A stretch of 64,000 nt of DNA from Diploptera punctata (Eukaryota > Arthropoda > Insecta > Blattodea > Blaberidae), in contig JASPKZ010007538.1 in the NCBI GenBank assembly GCA_030220185.1, positions 861,501 to 925,500 of the forward strand. The letters run 5' to 3'. The notes under the pieces were generated by a model. That model was not told where the DNA came from. It saw only the letters and a program-made list of their open reading frames with translations, and made no database searches. The number at the start of each line of letters is the position of its first letter. Position 1 is the stretch's first letter. Position numbers and translations under genes: made by a program. Shown here piece by piece: positions 1 to 12,400 of this stretch.

Positions 1-85
1 ACAATAGCAATAAGCTGTTATATTTTTTGGAACATATTTTATTGAAAAAATATTTACCCAGGAATTCCCCATCATAACATAACTA

Positions 86-1387
86 GGCGTCATACTGAAA
101 GTCATGAGCAACATTTTTTTAAACAATCATAATATTTATTTTAGACAAACCAAGTACACCATGTTAATCTACAGACCTTTGTGCTACTTTTCAACATAGT
201 CTCCATTTCTTTGTACACATTTTGTCCAGCGTTCTACAAGCTTGAAAATTCCCTTATGATAGAAGTCTGTTCCAGCTGCTCGAAGACACTGACGCACTGC
301 TTTCTGAATATCCTCCAGCGTCTCGTAGCATTGGCCTCTCATCTTCTCCTTCACAGAACCGAAAAGATGGTAGTCAGAGGGTGCTAAATCGAGACTATAG
401 AGAGGATGTGGAAGTGTTTCCCACCCAAATGTCCTGATCTTCTCCACAGTGGCACGAGCAGTGTGAGGACACGTGTTATCGTGTTGCAGAATGATCTTCC
501 TTCAGGGCGTTTATCGTGCAATGCACGACAGAGCTTCACAAGTGTCTGGATATAGCAGGCAGCATTTATGGTTTGTCCAGGTTCAAGAAATTCAACCAGA
601 ATGCAACCTTGCGCATCCCAGAAGACGCTGCCCATAACTTTCCCAACAGATTGCACTGTCTTTGCTTTTTTCTTTGATGGCAAATTCAAGTGGTGCCATT
701 CCATACTCTGGCATTTTGTTTCAGGCTCGTAGCGATGAAACCAGCTTTTGTCACATGTCACAATGCTCGTCAAAAAATCACCACCCTCATTTCGAAATCT
801 CTGATGAAGGTTATGGGTGATGGTTCTTCTCTGAAGTTTGTGGTCTTCACTCAATAAACGTGGAACCCAACGGGCACTAACTTTTCGGTAACCTAAGCTG
901 TGAATCATTTCTTGCACTGCACTGTGTCCTACTGCAAGTTTTGTAGCAATTTCATTCACTGTGATACGCCTGTCGTCTCTAATGAGCGCATCAACTCTTT
1001 CCTTGTTGCAATCCGTGGAGGCAGAGCGTGGGCGACCGCTACGAGGCTCATCTTTGATACTCATCTTTAAAATGTTTCACCCATCTCCTAACACTGCTGG
1101 CACCCATGCAGGCATCTCCGTAAGCACATTGAAGTCTTTGGTGAATATCAACAGCAGATTGTTCCTCTTTAACAAGGAATTCAATCACAGCGTGCTGTCG
1201 AAACGAAACATTGATGTCTGCCATTTTGGAAACACTGCGTGTGGTTACATGATAGAAGCTATGATGCCACAAAACGGCAATGTTGTGGTATAAAGTCTGT
1301 AGATTACAATCCTGCAGTTGTTTTTGTTACATTGTTGAAATTTGAATTTTAACAATGGGTTGCTCACGACTTTCGGTATGACCCTCG
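86..1387 (-). mobile_element. mariner element, decayed
   Basis: Terminal inverted repeats are visible at about 86-116 and 1351-1387; both contain the string GTCATACYGAAAGTC, and a TA dinucleotide borders each end (84-85 and 1388-1389). The length of about 1.3 kb is normal for mariner. The single transposase frame between the repeats is broken (see next entry), so the copy cannot move on its own. Confidence 0.85.
184..1224 (-). pseudogene. mariner transposase, frameshifted
   Basis: Read on the minus strand from the ATG at 1224 (MADINVSFRQH), the product has the mariner layout. An N-terminal helix-turn-helix region comes first, then the WVPRLL linker, the first catalytic Asp in VTCDKSWFH, the second in LQHDNTCPHTA and the third in SLDLAPSDYHLF. 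There are 34 residues between the last two aspartates, the DD34D signature. The total of about 345 codons is full length. Two frame breaks are visible, near 1064 (between KHFK and IKDEPRSGRP) and near 500 (between DKRPEG and the second Asp block). All catalytic residues survive, so this is a fairly recent but dead copy. Confidence 0.85.
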
Positions 1388-1389
1388 TA

Positions 1390-2184
1390 TTATAGACAGA
1401 TGTTTCCCTGGCTATGGTCATTTTCTTACCTCTAGTTTCCACTTGTTTCTATCCAATATTTATTCCAAATTCAGTCCTCTGGCTTTCATCCTTCTCAGCA
1501 TTTTCTTCCACTTACAAGGAAATTGCATGCTGAAACCTACCTTAAAATTTCTCCTAGAGAAGCATTATAATGTTTCAAGTTAGCACCCAGAAAATTATCT
1601 GCCTCTTTTAACTGCAAGGCACAGAAATTGAAGCCAGAATTCAGCAAAGGCAACACTGTGTGAAGCAGACGTATGCCCTTGCTTGAGTAGAGTGGAGTGT
1701 GGCATGATGCAGTACAAGGTCAGGGTTATCCATTGCACAAACTCAGGAGTTGTATTACTTCCTTGCAGTTTAAATGATAGATTTGGCGCTGGATTTTAGT
1801 GCCTTGTGATTAAAAGGGCAGATAACCTTTGACATGGACTTGGTACATCACAATTCTGCTGTGGAAGAATTTTCAAGGTATGTTTCAGCATGCAATAGTT
1901 GACGGTTCCTTTGTGAGCATTGCTGTAAAAGTAGTTTTTAAACGATAGTGCATTCTGTCGTACAGCAACGGCGGACCATGATTGAAAGTTCAATTTCCTA
2001 AATTTTGGGGTTGCCAACCTCTAAAAAACTATACTGCAATAATACAAATTACCTACCTAGTGCGGGAAGTAAAACCACTGACCTTTATGTATACTACGTA
2101 CAATGTATATATAAAAATATATCCAAAATGTGGTGTTAAAATACATTATATAAAATAAATCACAGCATTTTAAATGAACTGAAT
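1390..2184. other. intergenic, no gene recognised
   Basis: About 800 bases without a supportable coding region, RNA gene or repeat end. Short open frames here show no recognisable domain. Confidence 0.5.
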
Positions 2185-2335
2185 CCTCAGGAGATTCTGC
2201 GTGTTCTTTGACCTCTTAACTTTTCAAATGTCGGCTGCAGACTGGCTGTGTGTTGGAAATCGTTTCCTTATTTATGGTTCAGCCAGTCTGCAGCCGACAT
2301 TTGAAGAGTCAAAGAACACGCAGAATCTCCTGAGG
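2185..2335. repeat. hairpin-forming inverted repeat
   Basis: The left arm (2185-2247) and right arm (2281-2335) are reverse complements over about 55 bases, both containing CAGCCGACATTTGA or its complement and CCTCAGGAGATTC or its complement. The left arm has about 8 extra bases and the loop is about 33 bases. No coding content was recognised. Confidence 0.8.
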
Positions 2336-2868
2336 ATGTCTACCGCAGTAGTAGACGAAATGTTGAGTTTTAATAAAACCAGACCACGGCCATTTAGCCC
2401 GAAAGACATAAAATACATGAATCAAAATACCTGTCGTGAAAGTCTACAATTTTACATAAAAATGTTATTATTTTACCATTATTTAGAAAACAGTATTGCG
2501 CAAAAAATAATGTACAATGCACGTTTGTGGCGTGTTTTACAGAATCTCAGAAATTAAAAACCTCACTATTGCTCGGTTTTTAATCATTTCCTCACTTCTG
2601 TAGAAACAACTTCCCAACCTCACATTGTAATATACTATTAAACAATATAATCATCTTCAATAAAAATTATGAGGGGAAGTAACACTAATGAGGTAATTTA
2701 CAATTATTATATAAAAAACATAATTTTTGTTGCATTAAGTGTTACAGCAATGTAGTCATATAAAATATAGTAAGTACCTAACTAGAAGTAAGCAAACTAT
2801 TATCTTAAAGTGGAATTTTTCTGTCGAAAGGGATGAGAATGGAGAAAGCTTAAAAATAAGGAACTCCA

Positions 2869-2893
2869 ATATATATATATATATATATATATA
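2869..2893. repeat. (AT)n microsatellite
   Basis: An uninterrupted run of alternating A and T of about 25 bases. Confidence 0.95.
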
Positions 2894-3000
2894 GAATTAT
2901 GCTAATATTGTGAGTCCAGGAGATTGGGATGGACAGGTCATGTACAGTAGAAATGGATAGAGTAGGAATAGTTTCAAAATTGTTATTGTAGAAGAGATCA

Positions 3001-4302
3001 TACGAGGGTCACTCAGAAAGTTTCCGGACCTGACTGTGCTGTTTATGATAGAAAGATAACAGTGCCAGCAGCATGTTGGGAGGTCCTTAGTTAATCAGCT
3101 GACATTGTTTCTGCCTGCCTGCACCCCTCATCCCTTAGCAGCTGTAGGTCAAATGATAGAGGGTGACACGTACTATCAGACTACAACATGAAACCATAGC
3201 AAGAACATTTTCGAGCAATGATTTTCTATGATTTTAAAAGTAGCTTAAACCAGGTTCAATCGCTTGAAAGGCTTACACAGGCTTTTGGGGACCTTCCCCT
3301 TCCAGTCTCACAGTTTTCAATTGGTTTGTGGAGTTTAAGAGGGGTAGAACCTCTCTTGAAGATGAAGAGAGGAGTGGGAGGCCTGTCAATGGCAGTGACT
3401 GTGGAAAACATTGATGCTGTGGAGAAGATGGTGCGAGAAGACGCCCGTATGACTTACAAAGATATTGAGGCATCCCTGAGGATTGGATTGGGGAGTGTTG
3501 CAAAAATTCTGCACATTTATGTTAGGGTCAGCATCGTGTTATCTCATTGGGTGCCACATAGACTCACTGAAGTTCAAAAGATCACTCGAGTGGAATGGTG
3601 CCATGAAATGTTTCGGAGATTCAACAATGGGAACTCTTGCCTCATTTCTGAGATCATTACAAGTGACAAGACCTGGATTTACCAATATGATCTAGATAAA
3701 AAGCGTCAGTTGTTGGTATGAGTCTTTTCTGATGATGATCGACCAGTCAAAGTGAAGAGAGCAAAAAGTGTTGGGAAGAAAATGGTACTCACTTTCTTTG
3801 CTACAGGTGGTCATGTGGCAACAATGCCACTTGAACATCAAAGGACAATGACTGGACAGTTGTACACCACAGTTGCCTTCCCACATGTATCCAAAAATTG
3901 CGAGAAAAGCGCACAAGAACTGAACTGAGGGTCAACCTGTTGCACCACAACAATGCCTCTGCCCACACCGCCCATCTGACAAATGATTTTCTGAGGGGGA
4001 ATCCTGTGCAGCTGTTGAACCATCCTCCTTACAGTCCAGAACTGGCACCATGAAACTTCTTTTTGTTCCCTACAATGAAGGCTCGATTGCATGGGAAGCG
4101 GTTTTCAACACCTGAAGATGCGGTTGCAGCATACTTAAGGACTGGATGAAAGTGACTGGCGCTAATGCTTCCAGTTGTTATTTAGGAGGATACAACGATG
4201 CATAGATGCTCAGGGAGAGTACTTTGAGGAGATGTAGTGGTAAGTTTTATATTATCTCTAAAATTTTGCCAGTATCTGGAAACTTTCTGAGTGACCCTCG
4301 TA
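3001..4302 (+). mobile_element. mariner element with broken transposase
   Basis: Near-perfect terminal inverted repeats begin with TACGAGGGTCACTCAGAAAG at 3001 and end with its complement at 4302; TA is the target. On the plus strand the transposase is recognisable in pieces: ENIDAVEKMVREDARMTYKD, then WVPHRLTEVQK, then the first Asp block EIITSDKTWIYQYD (about 3650-3700). A stop follows at 3719-3721, then KRAKSVGKKM and shifted remains of the second and third Asp blocks to about 4140. There are several stops and frame changes, so it is inactive. Confidence 0.85.
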
Positions 4303-4910
4303 GAAGATCAAAAAGTGGTTGAATTCAAATACGAATAATAATTACAAATAGAAATGAGATGCATTAAGAAATTAAACATAGACTCAATTATAAAAATGCA
4401 TGCTATTATGTAATAGAGGGACTCGTGTAGTACAAACTTCTTTCAAAAAATGTTAAACTGAAAATATATAAAACTAATATTCTCCCAGTTATATGTATGT
4501 AAAACGTCAACTCTTACTTTAAGGTAGGTAAAAATATTACAGGTATTTGAGAATGAAATTCTTAGGAAAAATTTTGAACCAAAGACAAAAATGGAGAAGA
4601 CTTCATAACAGTGAGCTACATGATCTTTATAGAAAACCAGATATAATAAGAACAGTTAGGTCGCATAGACCCATGGGCAGGACATATAGCACAAATGGGG
4701 ACTGAAAAAGGGGCATGAAAGCAACTTGTAAAAACCAGAGGAAAAAACCCCATTTGGTAGACCAAGAATGAGGTGGGAAATTGACATTAACCATGATTTG
4801 AGGGAAGTAGATTATAAAGGGAATGATTGGAAAACATTAGCTCAGGATAAGAATGTATGGAGAGCTTATGTCCGTACGTGGCCAAGAACCTTCGGGTTAA
4901 TTTAGTTAGT
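4303..4910 (+). mobile_element. old RTE-type LINE 3' part
   Basis: Degraded plus-strand sequence aligns by eye with the C-terminal part of the RTE copies elsewhere in the window. It preserves the counterparts of AEFKYLGTIITN (about 4317), LYRKPDIIRT (4620-4660), GRPRMRWE (about 4755) and DWKALAQDRDVWRAYV (4826-4870). It is much more diverged than the copies at 14.1, 37.6 and 49.4 kb, so it is an older insertion. The mariner at 3001 sits directly on its 5' side. Confidence 0.7.
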
Positions 4911-5067
4911 AGTGATCATTAACAAGCCCGCAGACGTAGATCGGAAAATTATATGGAATGGTACAAGGAACTGGATATTGAAAATATTAATTGCATTCAG
5001 TTATCTGAGGATAGAGACTTGGTGGAGAGTCTATGTGAATGCAATTAGTTATAATTTTATTTCTGTC

Positions 5068-5366
5068 GTGGGCATGCCGTAACGTAGTGGTTAAGGCACT
5101 GAGCTACAAGCTGGAGGGGGGTCGAGGGTTCAAGTCCCGTTGGGGTCAGGATTTTTAAACTGATCCAAACCCTCTGGCGGCACTTTGACCCTGGGGTCGA
5201 CTCAGCTTCTAACGGAAATGAGTACCAGACGCTTGTTCTGGGTGTAAAGGCGGCCGTCACGCAGGGCTGACAACCCGGTTGACATAAAGTGCCAATTGTC
5301 TAGAAAAAGTCGGAGCCTTAACCTCCTACTACTCCAAGGGCCTCCTAAGGCCTGTTGTGGGATCAG
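5068..5366 (+). mobile_element. tRNA-derived SINE (family 1)
   Basis: Starts with a tRNA-like head carrying an A-box-like CGTAGTGGTTAAGGC and a B box GGGTTCAAGTCCC, as expected for a RNA polymerase III promoter. It is followed by a body that matches, in reverse, the copy at 8652-8959 over its whole length. It ends near GGCCTGTTGTGGGATCA. No poly(A) tail is seen. Confidence 0.8.
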
Positions 5367-5468
5367 TATACGTTTTTTATTTGTCAGGCAAGATTTAACG
5401 GTTACATATTTTTTGCCGTGCAATTTCCTTTTGAGTAACGTCGAGAAATCGATTGCAAAACTCCTGAA

Positions 5469-6010
5469 TAGGGATGCAAACGATACATCGATGTATTGTT
5501 TATAAACATATGGCATAATGATAATGAATGATGTCAGAGATAACCCACTAATGATCATAGAGATGTTCTACGAACGATATTTTTTGTCATGCCTAGGCGC
5601 CATCTATTGATTACTTTCGCTTTCTCAGCCAAAAACAGATACTTTTGAAATGTGGGATGACATGAAAGTTTTATTTCCTGGGCTGTATAAATTGTTAGAT
5701 CATAGAGAACAGTGGTGTTAGATTCAGCACATTAGACAACATATTTTCCTATCATAGCAACGCCGGTGTCCAGCATGTGTCCAGTGAGCGGCTGTTTTCA
5801 GAGGCTGGGCTATGATTACCCTAGAAAGAAACCGCTTACGAGGCACAAGATTGTCAGAATTATTTTTAATTTCTGTTTTGCGAAATAAATAATTAATAAA
5901 CATTTTCAACATTATTTTGTGTTTTTAATTGTTTTCCCAAAACATCGATGTTCTGGACATCAATATTTTACTTTTGAAAACATTTTTTTATGAGCGATGT
6001 TGCATCCCTA
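5469..6010 (+). mobile_element. hAT transposon relic, internally deleted
   Basis: The ends are TAGGGATGCAA at 5469 and its complement at 6000-6010. About 5775-5810 encodes VSSERLFSEAG followed by basic residues, which is the C-terminal dimerisation motif typical of hAT transposases. No clear 8-bp target duplication was found, and most of the transposase is missing. Confidence 0.65.
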
Positions 6011-6034
6011 ATCATCGATTAGGTTAGCCAGCTA

Positions 6035-9000
6035 TGACCACGAGCAGATAACAAAGTTCAGGGACGAAATGCAACATCCACAGTGATCGGTACCAATCGA
6101 AACGACGCTGAACTACAAGCGGCGGAAAAGAGAGCCTGGTTATACATCGGCCAGCTGAAAGATACAACCAGTACAGAAACTCTAAAGAAATATGTGAACA
6201 GCAACGGTACCGTAGGCAACATCGACTGTGAAGAGCTAAACACGAAAGGCAGGAAGAAAGCTTTCAAACTGGAATCCCTTTCTCTGAACTAAGCACCGCA
6301 GGAAATCCAGAATTCTGGCCATCTGGAGTTCTAGTTAGACGCTTCCGATTTCGGAGACAATACGGGTCCTCGGAAGGAGCATCTCTCGAATAGGAAGTTA
6401 AAAATTATGACATGGAACACGGAAGGAGCTAGAAACGCCCTCTCATACGTATCAGAAGAGCACCTTAAACAATATGACGCCATATGGCCACAGAAACGTT
6501 CCTGCTGAAACCAATAGACATCAAGGGCTTCTATGGAATCCACTCTTATGCCACTCCAACAGAAGGTAGACCGGAAGGAGGGGTCTCTAGCTTCTTCAAA
6601 CCCACCATAGGAAATCTAATAAAAGCTCACACAGAAGAAAATATGGTCATGATCGAAACAAATTTAATGACAATTGTAGGACTATACATACCGCCACATA
6701 GGACAACTGAGGATGTCATAGAAATTTTGCTAAGTCTGATGCCCAAAATAGGAAACAAAGGTGATGTCATTCTAACCGGCGACTTTAACTGCAGGATTGA
6801 CAAAACCAACAGTAAAATGGAACTAGTGCTAAGAACACTTAATGAAGAAGGAATTTCGCTCGCGAACAAAGATTCCTTACAGACCTACATCTGTCACAAC
6901 GGTTCAAGCGCCATTGACCTGGTCTTCTACAGAGGGACAGGAATCACCCTGGAGGAACAAAAATGACTATGGACATCACCAGCAGTGCCAATTAGAAAAC
7001 ACATACCCATAGAAACGACCTTCATAATAAAGAAGACACAACGCGCAGAAACAAGCAGGAAACTGAACACATCACAGCTAACTAAATGTGACGACAAAAT
7101 ACAGGAAGCAATAGATCTACTAACAAATGGCCAAATGGAAGAAGCAGTACTGCTAGCCAACAGCATTATACAAAATGCCATCATACCAAACAAGCCAAGA
7201 AGGTCCCAACCATGGTTCAACAAAGACTGCTATAAGGAGAGGAAAGAAACACTGCTAGCATTGCACAAGGCTAGAATCGACGGAAGCGAGGAAGACCTAA
7301 GACACTACGCAGAAAAAAGAAAGACATACAAACTTCTTCTAAAACAAAATAAAACGGAGTTCTTAGAGCAAGAAGCCAAGAAAATAGCAGAAGCTAAACA
7401 AAACCCCTTCTTGGCATTAAGAAGTAGAAAACATGTGGCACAACCAACCCATAACAACATGGGAAAAACACTTCAACAGTATCCTGAATAAAATGAACAT
7501 CCAGGAAGACTATAACACGAACACCCAAGATCACAGAAATGAATACACTCTCCAAATAACATCAGAGGAAATCCAGAAGGCAGTGATCTCGATGAAAAAC
7601 AAGAAAGCCCCAGGGCCTGACAACATACAAGCCGAACACATGAAAGCCGCGCAAGACCTATTATTACACTTCTGGACCCTACTGCTTAATGAATGTATAC
7701 ACACAGGGATGATCCCAAATAGCTAGAGAACAGCAAAAATCAAACTGCTGTACAAAGGCAAAGGAGACAGGAAAGACCTAGACTCGTACCGAGGTATCGC
7801 ATTAGAAAACAACTTATTCAAAATCTTCACAAGGATCTTGGCTCACAGACTAGAGGAAGAACTTGCTGGATATATGAATGCCAGTTCGGCTTTATGAGAG
7901 GAAGGAGCACTCAACATGCAATTAAGTGCCTGATGGATGAGATAGAAACAGCATTACGGAGACCAAAAGGCAAATCCCATGCAGTCTTCATAGACTACAA
8001 AAAGGCTTTCGACCTGATAGACCGATACAAACTAATCACCAAGCTCAAGCATATGATAGGGGAAACTCATCCGCTCAGTAATATAATAGAAAATATCCTG
8101 GCATACAACCTCGTCGAAATTGATGATGGAATAGACACATCAAATGCAATCCATCAGACCAATGGTGTCCTACAAGGGGATTCTATGAGCCCACTTCTTT
8201 TCAATGCAGTAACGTCCGATATCACCGACATGCTGAAAAACATGCAGGAAACGACATTGATCATGTACGTGGACGATATGATACTAGGAAGTCCAAACAA
8301 AACAGAAATGCAGGCGGCACTACGGGAACTATAACAATGGGTCGACGAAAATAAACTCACCATCAACCCAGAAAAGACAGTCCAACTAACATTTAGAAGA
8401 GGAGGAAGAGCCACAGAAGAAGAAATCCTAATGCTGAATGACGAACCACTAAAGACAGTTAACAAATTCACATATCTAGGCATGACACTCCAAACAACAT
8501 TACGATCATTCAACCAACATATACAAGAGAAAACAGCAGCAGCCACAAGAGCAATCTACAGCATAAAAAATCTAGCCCGACTGTCACTACCCACGGCCAT
8601 GACATTATTCGATACAACGATATCTCCAATCATAACATACGGCATAGACATAAGGTAAAGGTAAAGTGATCCCACTACAGGCCTCAGGAGGCCCTTGGGG
8701 TAGTAGGAGGTTAGGGCTCCCACTTTTTCTTGACAATCGGCACTTGATGTCAACCGGGGTGTCAGCCCTGCATGACGGCCGCCTTTACCCCAGAACAAGC
8801 GTCTGGTACTCATTTCAGTTAGAGGCTGAGTCGACCCCAGGGCCATAGTGCCGCCAGAAGGTTTGGGTCAGTTTAAAAATCCTGACCCCACCGGGACTCG
8901 AACCCTCGACCCTCCGGCTTGTAGCTGTGCCTTAACTACTACGCTACGGCGTGCCCCCCACGGCATAGACATTATATGGGAGAAATTGACACTTAGCGAT

Positions 9001-9488
9001 CTCGAAAGGATAGAGAAGGTTAAGGCACGTTTCCTTAAAGTGGCTCTTAGGGTGGGGAAATCAACCCTGTCGAGACTTGTATATGAACTTGCAAGAGAGT
9101 CGCTCTATGTAGAAGATCTGAGGATGAAACACCTTCTACTAACTACCGGCCCCTACACAGAACTCGTACATCGAAGCAAATTGAAGAAGAGGGAGACAAA
9201 ACCTTGATTTCTATGCTACGGGAGTCATGATAGAGAGGAACTGGACAAAAGCTAACCAGGAGCAGCGACATTTTGTGACACGTTATGCTGTGTACGGTTT
9301 TCATCACAAAGGGGTGTAAACACGAAGTACCATGACCCAAATGAAAAATGTATATGTTCATTGTGTAGTTACAGATGCGAACGGTACCCCATACCGAAGT
9401 GACCAAAGAACACAAAAACACTGAACGAATATAGCAAAGATTAAATATAATCAATGCCCACTCGGGCGAACCGTTTTACTTATTATTA
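6035..9488 (+). mobile_element. LINE retrotransposon, decayed, with 11-bp target duplication
   Basis: Flanked by the direct repeat TTAGCCAGCTA at 6024-6034 and 9489-9499, so both ends are well defined. An ORF1-like segment (6083-6360) has WLYIGQLKDTT and FWPSGVLVRRFRFRR. The endonuclease follows (DFNCRID at 6780-6800, then AIDLVFYRG), then reverse transcriptase with KKAPGPDNIQAEH (about 7590), FIDYKKAFD (about 7990), GVLQGDSMSPLLFN (about 8165) and the catalytic YVDD (8265-8276). The C-terminal region continues after a SINE insertion with LVYELARESLYVEDL and TTGPYTELV (9070-9165). Stops near 6966, 7725, 7880 and 8332 show it is dead. The clade is not assigned. Confidence 0.85.
8652..8959 (-). 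mobile_element. tRNA-derived SINE (family 1) inserted in LINE
   Basis: A 13-bp target duplication, ACGGCATAGACAT, is present at 8639-8651 and 8960-8972. The insertion interrupts the LINE reading frame exactly after SPIITYGIDI, and the frame resumes on the other side. The tRNA-like head is at the right end (complement of CGAGGGTTCGAGTCCC). The body is the reverse of the copy at 5068-5366. Confidence 0.9.
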
Positions 9489-9499
9489 TTAGCCAGCTA

Positions 9500-9997
9500 C
9501 GGATGTAGTTACCAAATGTCGCTAATATTAGGGACATTTTCATTATTGTTTTCTCTATAAAATATTATTAGGATGCTGTAAACTAATTATATACAAAATT
9601 CCCTGATTTTTTGCTCTTTTTAACTACTGTTTGAATATTTATATTGGCAACATTGAATGAAGCTTGAAGGAAATTTTTATTTTCTAAAACGAAGAAAGGT
9701 TCACCCTAATTGGGAAATTTTTATTTTCCATTGTGTTCATCCGTTGGTTTTGAATTTAAATCCCTCTGTGCATTTTACAATTGCAATCGGTAGCATATCG
9801 GTAGTAAACGAAGGCAACCCTAATTTTTTGCTTAACAAGGTAGTGGATCGTAGGAATACATTTGCAGTTTACAACGTGGGATATTGGAGGTAAATGTTTA
9901 ATAAGTTTACTAGTAGCCATAGCAAGAATTATACGAACAATGCTATTGAAATAGGCAATTCAATAAATGAAAATCTATGTTTCAGCTGATCCTTACT
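9500..9997 (+). promoter_or_regulatory. fzy: probable Cdc20 upstream region and 5' leader
   Basis: This stretch lies between the LINE target duplication and the Cdc20 start codon and looks free of transposons. A possible non-coding first exon ends at GGAG/GTAAATG (donor GT about 9890). A possible acceptor TTTCAG at 9980-9985 would leave a 12-nt leader before the ATG at 9998. No TATA box or other core promoter element could be identified with confidence. The transcription start and the leader intron are inferences. Confidence 0.3.
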
Positions 9998-10113
9998 ATG
10001 TCACAATTTGCTTTTACAAATGAATTAAATAATTGTCTTAAAATGGATGGCCCTTTAACAAAAGGTCCTCTTCCACGTTGGCAGAGAAAATGTTTGGAAT
10101 CCTCAACTTCAAG
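9998..10113 (+). CDS. fzy: Cdc20/fizzy, coding exon 1
   Basis: First coding exon of Cdc20 (fizzy), the WD40 activator that brings substrates to the anaphase-promoting complex in mitosis and is the target of the spindle checkpoint. The ATG at 9998 opens MSQFAFTNELNNCLKMDGPL and continues to PRWQRK, the hallmark N terminus of Cdc20 and not of the related Cdh1/fizzy-related protein. The exon holds 38 codons plus two bases (AG) and ends at the donor GTAAGT (10114). The following intron is 7,321 bp. Together with six more exons it gives an uninterrupted 325-codon frame with matching phases. WD40 repeats 3-7 and the C terminus lie beyond the window. No KEN box is seen in the visible part. Confidence 0.93.
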
Positions 10114-10186
10114 GTAAGTGTATTTTATTTTATTTTTATTTTAATGATTGAAAAAAATCAGCACAGGATATAATGTATAGAAACCT

Positions 10187-10250
10187 TACGTCCGCGCGTT
10201 GCCACGAACTTACGGGTTCGATTGTGCCAGTGAATTAGTTACTGACATAT
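10187..10250 (+). repeat. isolated 3' end of an RTE LINE
   Basis: About 60 bases match the extreme 3' end of the RTE copies: complement of the stretch with ACCCGTAGGTTCATGGCCGC, ending in the counterpart of the GTAA tail. It is a very short 5'-truncated insertion. Confidence 0.6.
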
Positions 10251-10418
10251 TTAGAATTTAGCCTATATCATCCTTTAAGGGCTAAGGCCTCCTGCTAGCT
10301 GGCAGGGTAGCTCAGAAAAACTCATTCAGTGAGCTAAAGTGAGGCATATGGCAAGCCGAGACATATTGTTATTTTATCACATGAAAGTGAGTTCCTTGTT
10401 TTGTGATTTAAGGTGGTC

Positions 10419-12400
10419 TCAGATTGGGTGAGGTAGGTTATATGCTGGTCACAATTCTACACTTACATTCTTATGCCACGGATGCACTAAACACTTGTAA
10501 ACACGTTTTGTACTGTTTTAAACATTTTGCAATGATTTTCAAGCTTTCTTTACAATATTTCATATTTATATATTTACGTAAAACATCGTGGATACATTAC
10601 TTACTTGCTACTTTCCCATGTTCCAATGTTGCCACCATTTGAAAATAATTTCAAACCATATTTAGCGTTAGTGTACATAAAATTAGTTTATAATTTATTA
10701 AATAGTACGCATGTAAATTGTCTTGTTAGGTTAGGAAATGGGAAGTTGGTTTACGTCCACTTTTTTAAGCATTTGGGAATAAATAATATGCATGTAAATT
10801 GTTTTCTTTAATTAGGAAATGGCAAGTTAGTTTACGTCCATTTTTTTTTTGCATTTGGGAATCTATTCCCAAAGTTGGTAACGCCGACTGCAGAGTCATC
10901 TACCAGAGGCTATATTAACCATTACAGCAACTCGTGCATGCGCACTGCTATTCTGTGGAACTTAGAAGAATTTGTGTCCGGCATATACCCGACTTTTTCC
11001 CTCAGATTTTTTAATAAAAATTAGGAAAATGTTTGGTCACAATGTTAATTTTTGTTATCTTAGGTTATGAAAATATGGGTTTGGAGTGTTAAAGTGTGGA
11101 TTGAAATTATAAGTCCATTATTGCTTGTAACTCTAGAACTCATTGCTGTATCTTGGCTTCCTCAAGGATTTGTCTTCAACCATTGAGATATAACACCATC
11201 ATCGGGTGAGGTACGTTATTTGGCGGACACAATTCTACACTTACATTCTTATGCCACTGATGCATTAAACACTTCTAAACATGTTTCGTACCATTTAAAC
11301 ATTTTGGAACCATTTTATAAACATTTCTTACGATTTTTAAATATTTATAAATTATGCAAAATTTGTGCATCGGGTTCTAGAGATGCGGAAATGCTTCATG
11401 TAACATCTGCTAGCTGGCTCTCAAATCAGAGTTACCAACACTTGAAAATAATTTCAAACCATATTTAGTTTTAGTGTACAGAAAATTAGTTTATAGTTTA
11501 TTAAATGGAAAAAGTCAGTTATATGCCAGACACAAATTCTTAAGTTCCACAGAATTGCAGTGCACATGCGCGAGTTGCTGTAATGGTTAATATAGCCTCC
11601 GGTAGATGGCTCTGCAGTCGGCGTTACCAACTTTGGGAATAGATTCCCAAATGCAAAAAAAAAAAATGGACGTAAACTAACTTGCCATTTCCTAATTAAA
11701 GAAAACAATTTACATGCATATCATTTATTCCCAAATGCTTAAAAAAGTGGACGTAAACCAACTTCCTATTTCCTAACCTAACAAAACAATTTACATGCAT
11801 ACTATTTAATAAACTATAAACTAATTTTACGTACACTAACACTAAATATGGTTTGAAATTATTTTCAAATGGTGGTAACGTTGGAACAACATGGGAAAGT
11901 AGCAAGTAAGTAATGTATCCACGATCATGTTATACGTAAATATATAAATATAAAATATTGTAAAGAAAGCTTGAAGATCGTTGCAAAATGTTTAAAACAG
12001 TACAAAACATGTTTATAAGTGTTTAGTGCATCAGTGGCATAAGAATGTGAGTGTAGAATTGTGACTGGCATATAACCTACCTCACCGTATTAAATAATAT
12101 GCATGTAAATTGTTTTGTTAGGTTAGGAAATGGGAAGTTGGTTTACATCCATTTTTTTTAGCATTTGGGAATAAATAATATGCATGTAAATTGTTTTCTT
12201 TGGTTAGGAAATGGCAAGTTAGTTTACGTCAATTTTTTGAGCATTTGGGAATTTATTCCCAAAGTTGGTAATGCCGACTGCAGAGCCATCTACTAGAGGC
12301 TACATTAACCATTATAGCAACTCGCGCATGCACACTGCGATTCTGTGGAACTTAGAAGAGTTCGTGTTCACCAAATAACCGACTTTTCCCCACCATCTTC
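10419..12400. repeat. non-autonomous repeat cluster with long inverted arms
   Basis: A unit starting GGTGAGGTAGGTTATATGC (10419) and ending near the complement of GGAAAAAGTCGGGTATATG (about 11000) recurs as a diverged direct 5' piece from 11205. It recurs again as a long reverse complement at about 11505-12086, and as a further direct 3' piece at 12088-12395. The arms 10424-11000 and 11505-12086 are about 570 bp and highly similar. Internally the unit repeats GCATGTAAATTGTTTTGTTAG twice. No protein-coding capacity or classic TIR was recognised; it may be a deletion derivative of a DNA transposon. Confidence 0.75.

Noticed and set aside
9657..9893. 78-codon open frame just upstream of Cdc20
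   Set aside because: No recognised domain and no homology by eye. It overlaps the presumed leader or promoter and is in an AT-rich frame that could be open by chance.
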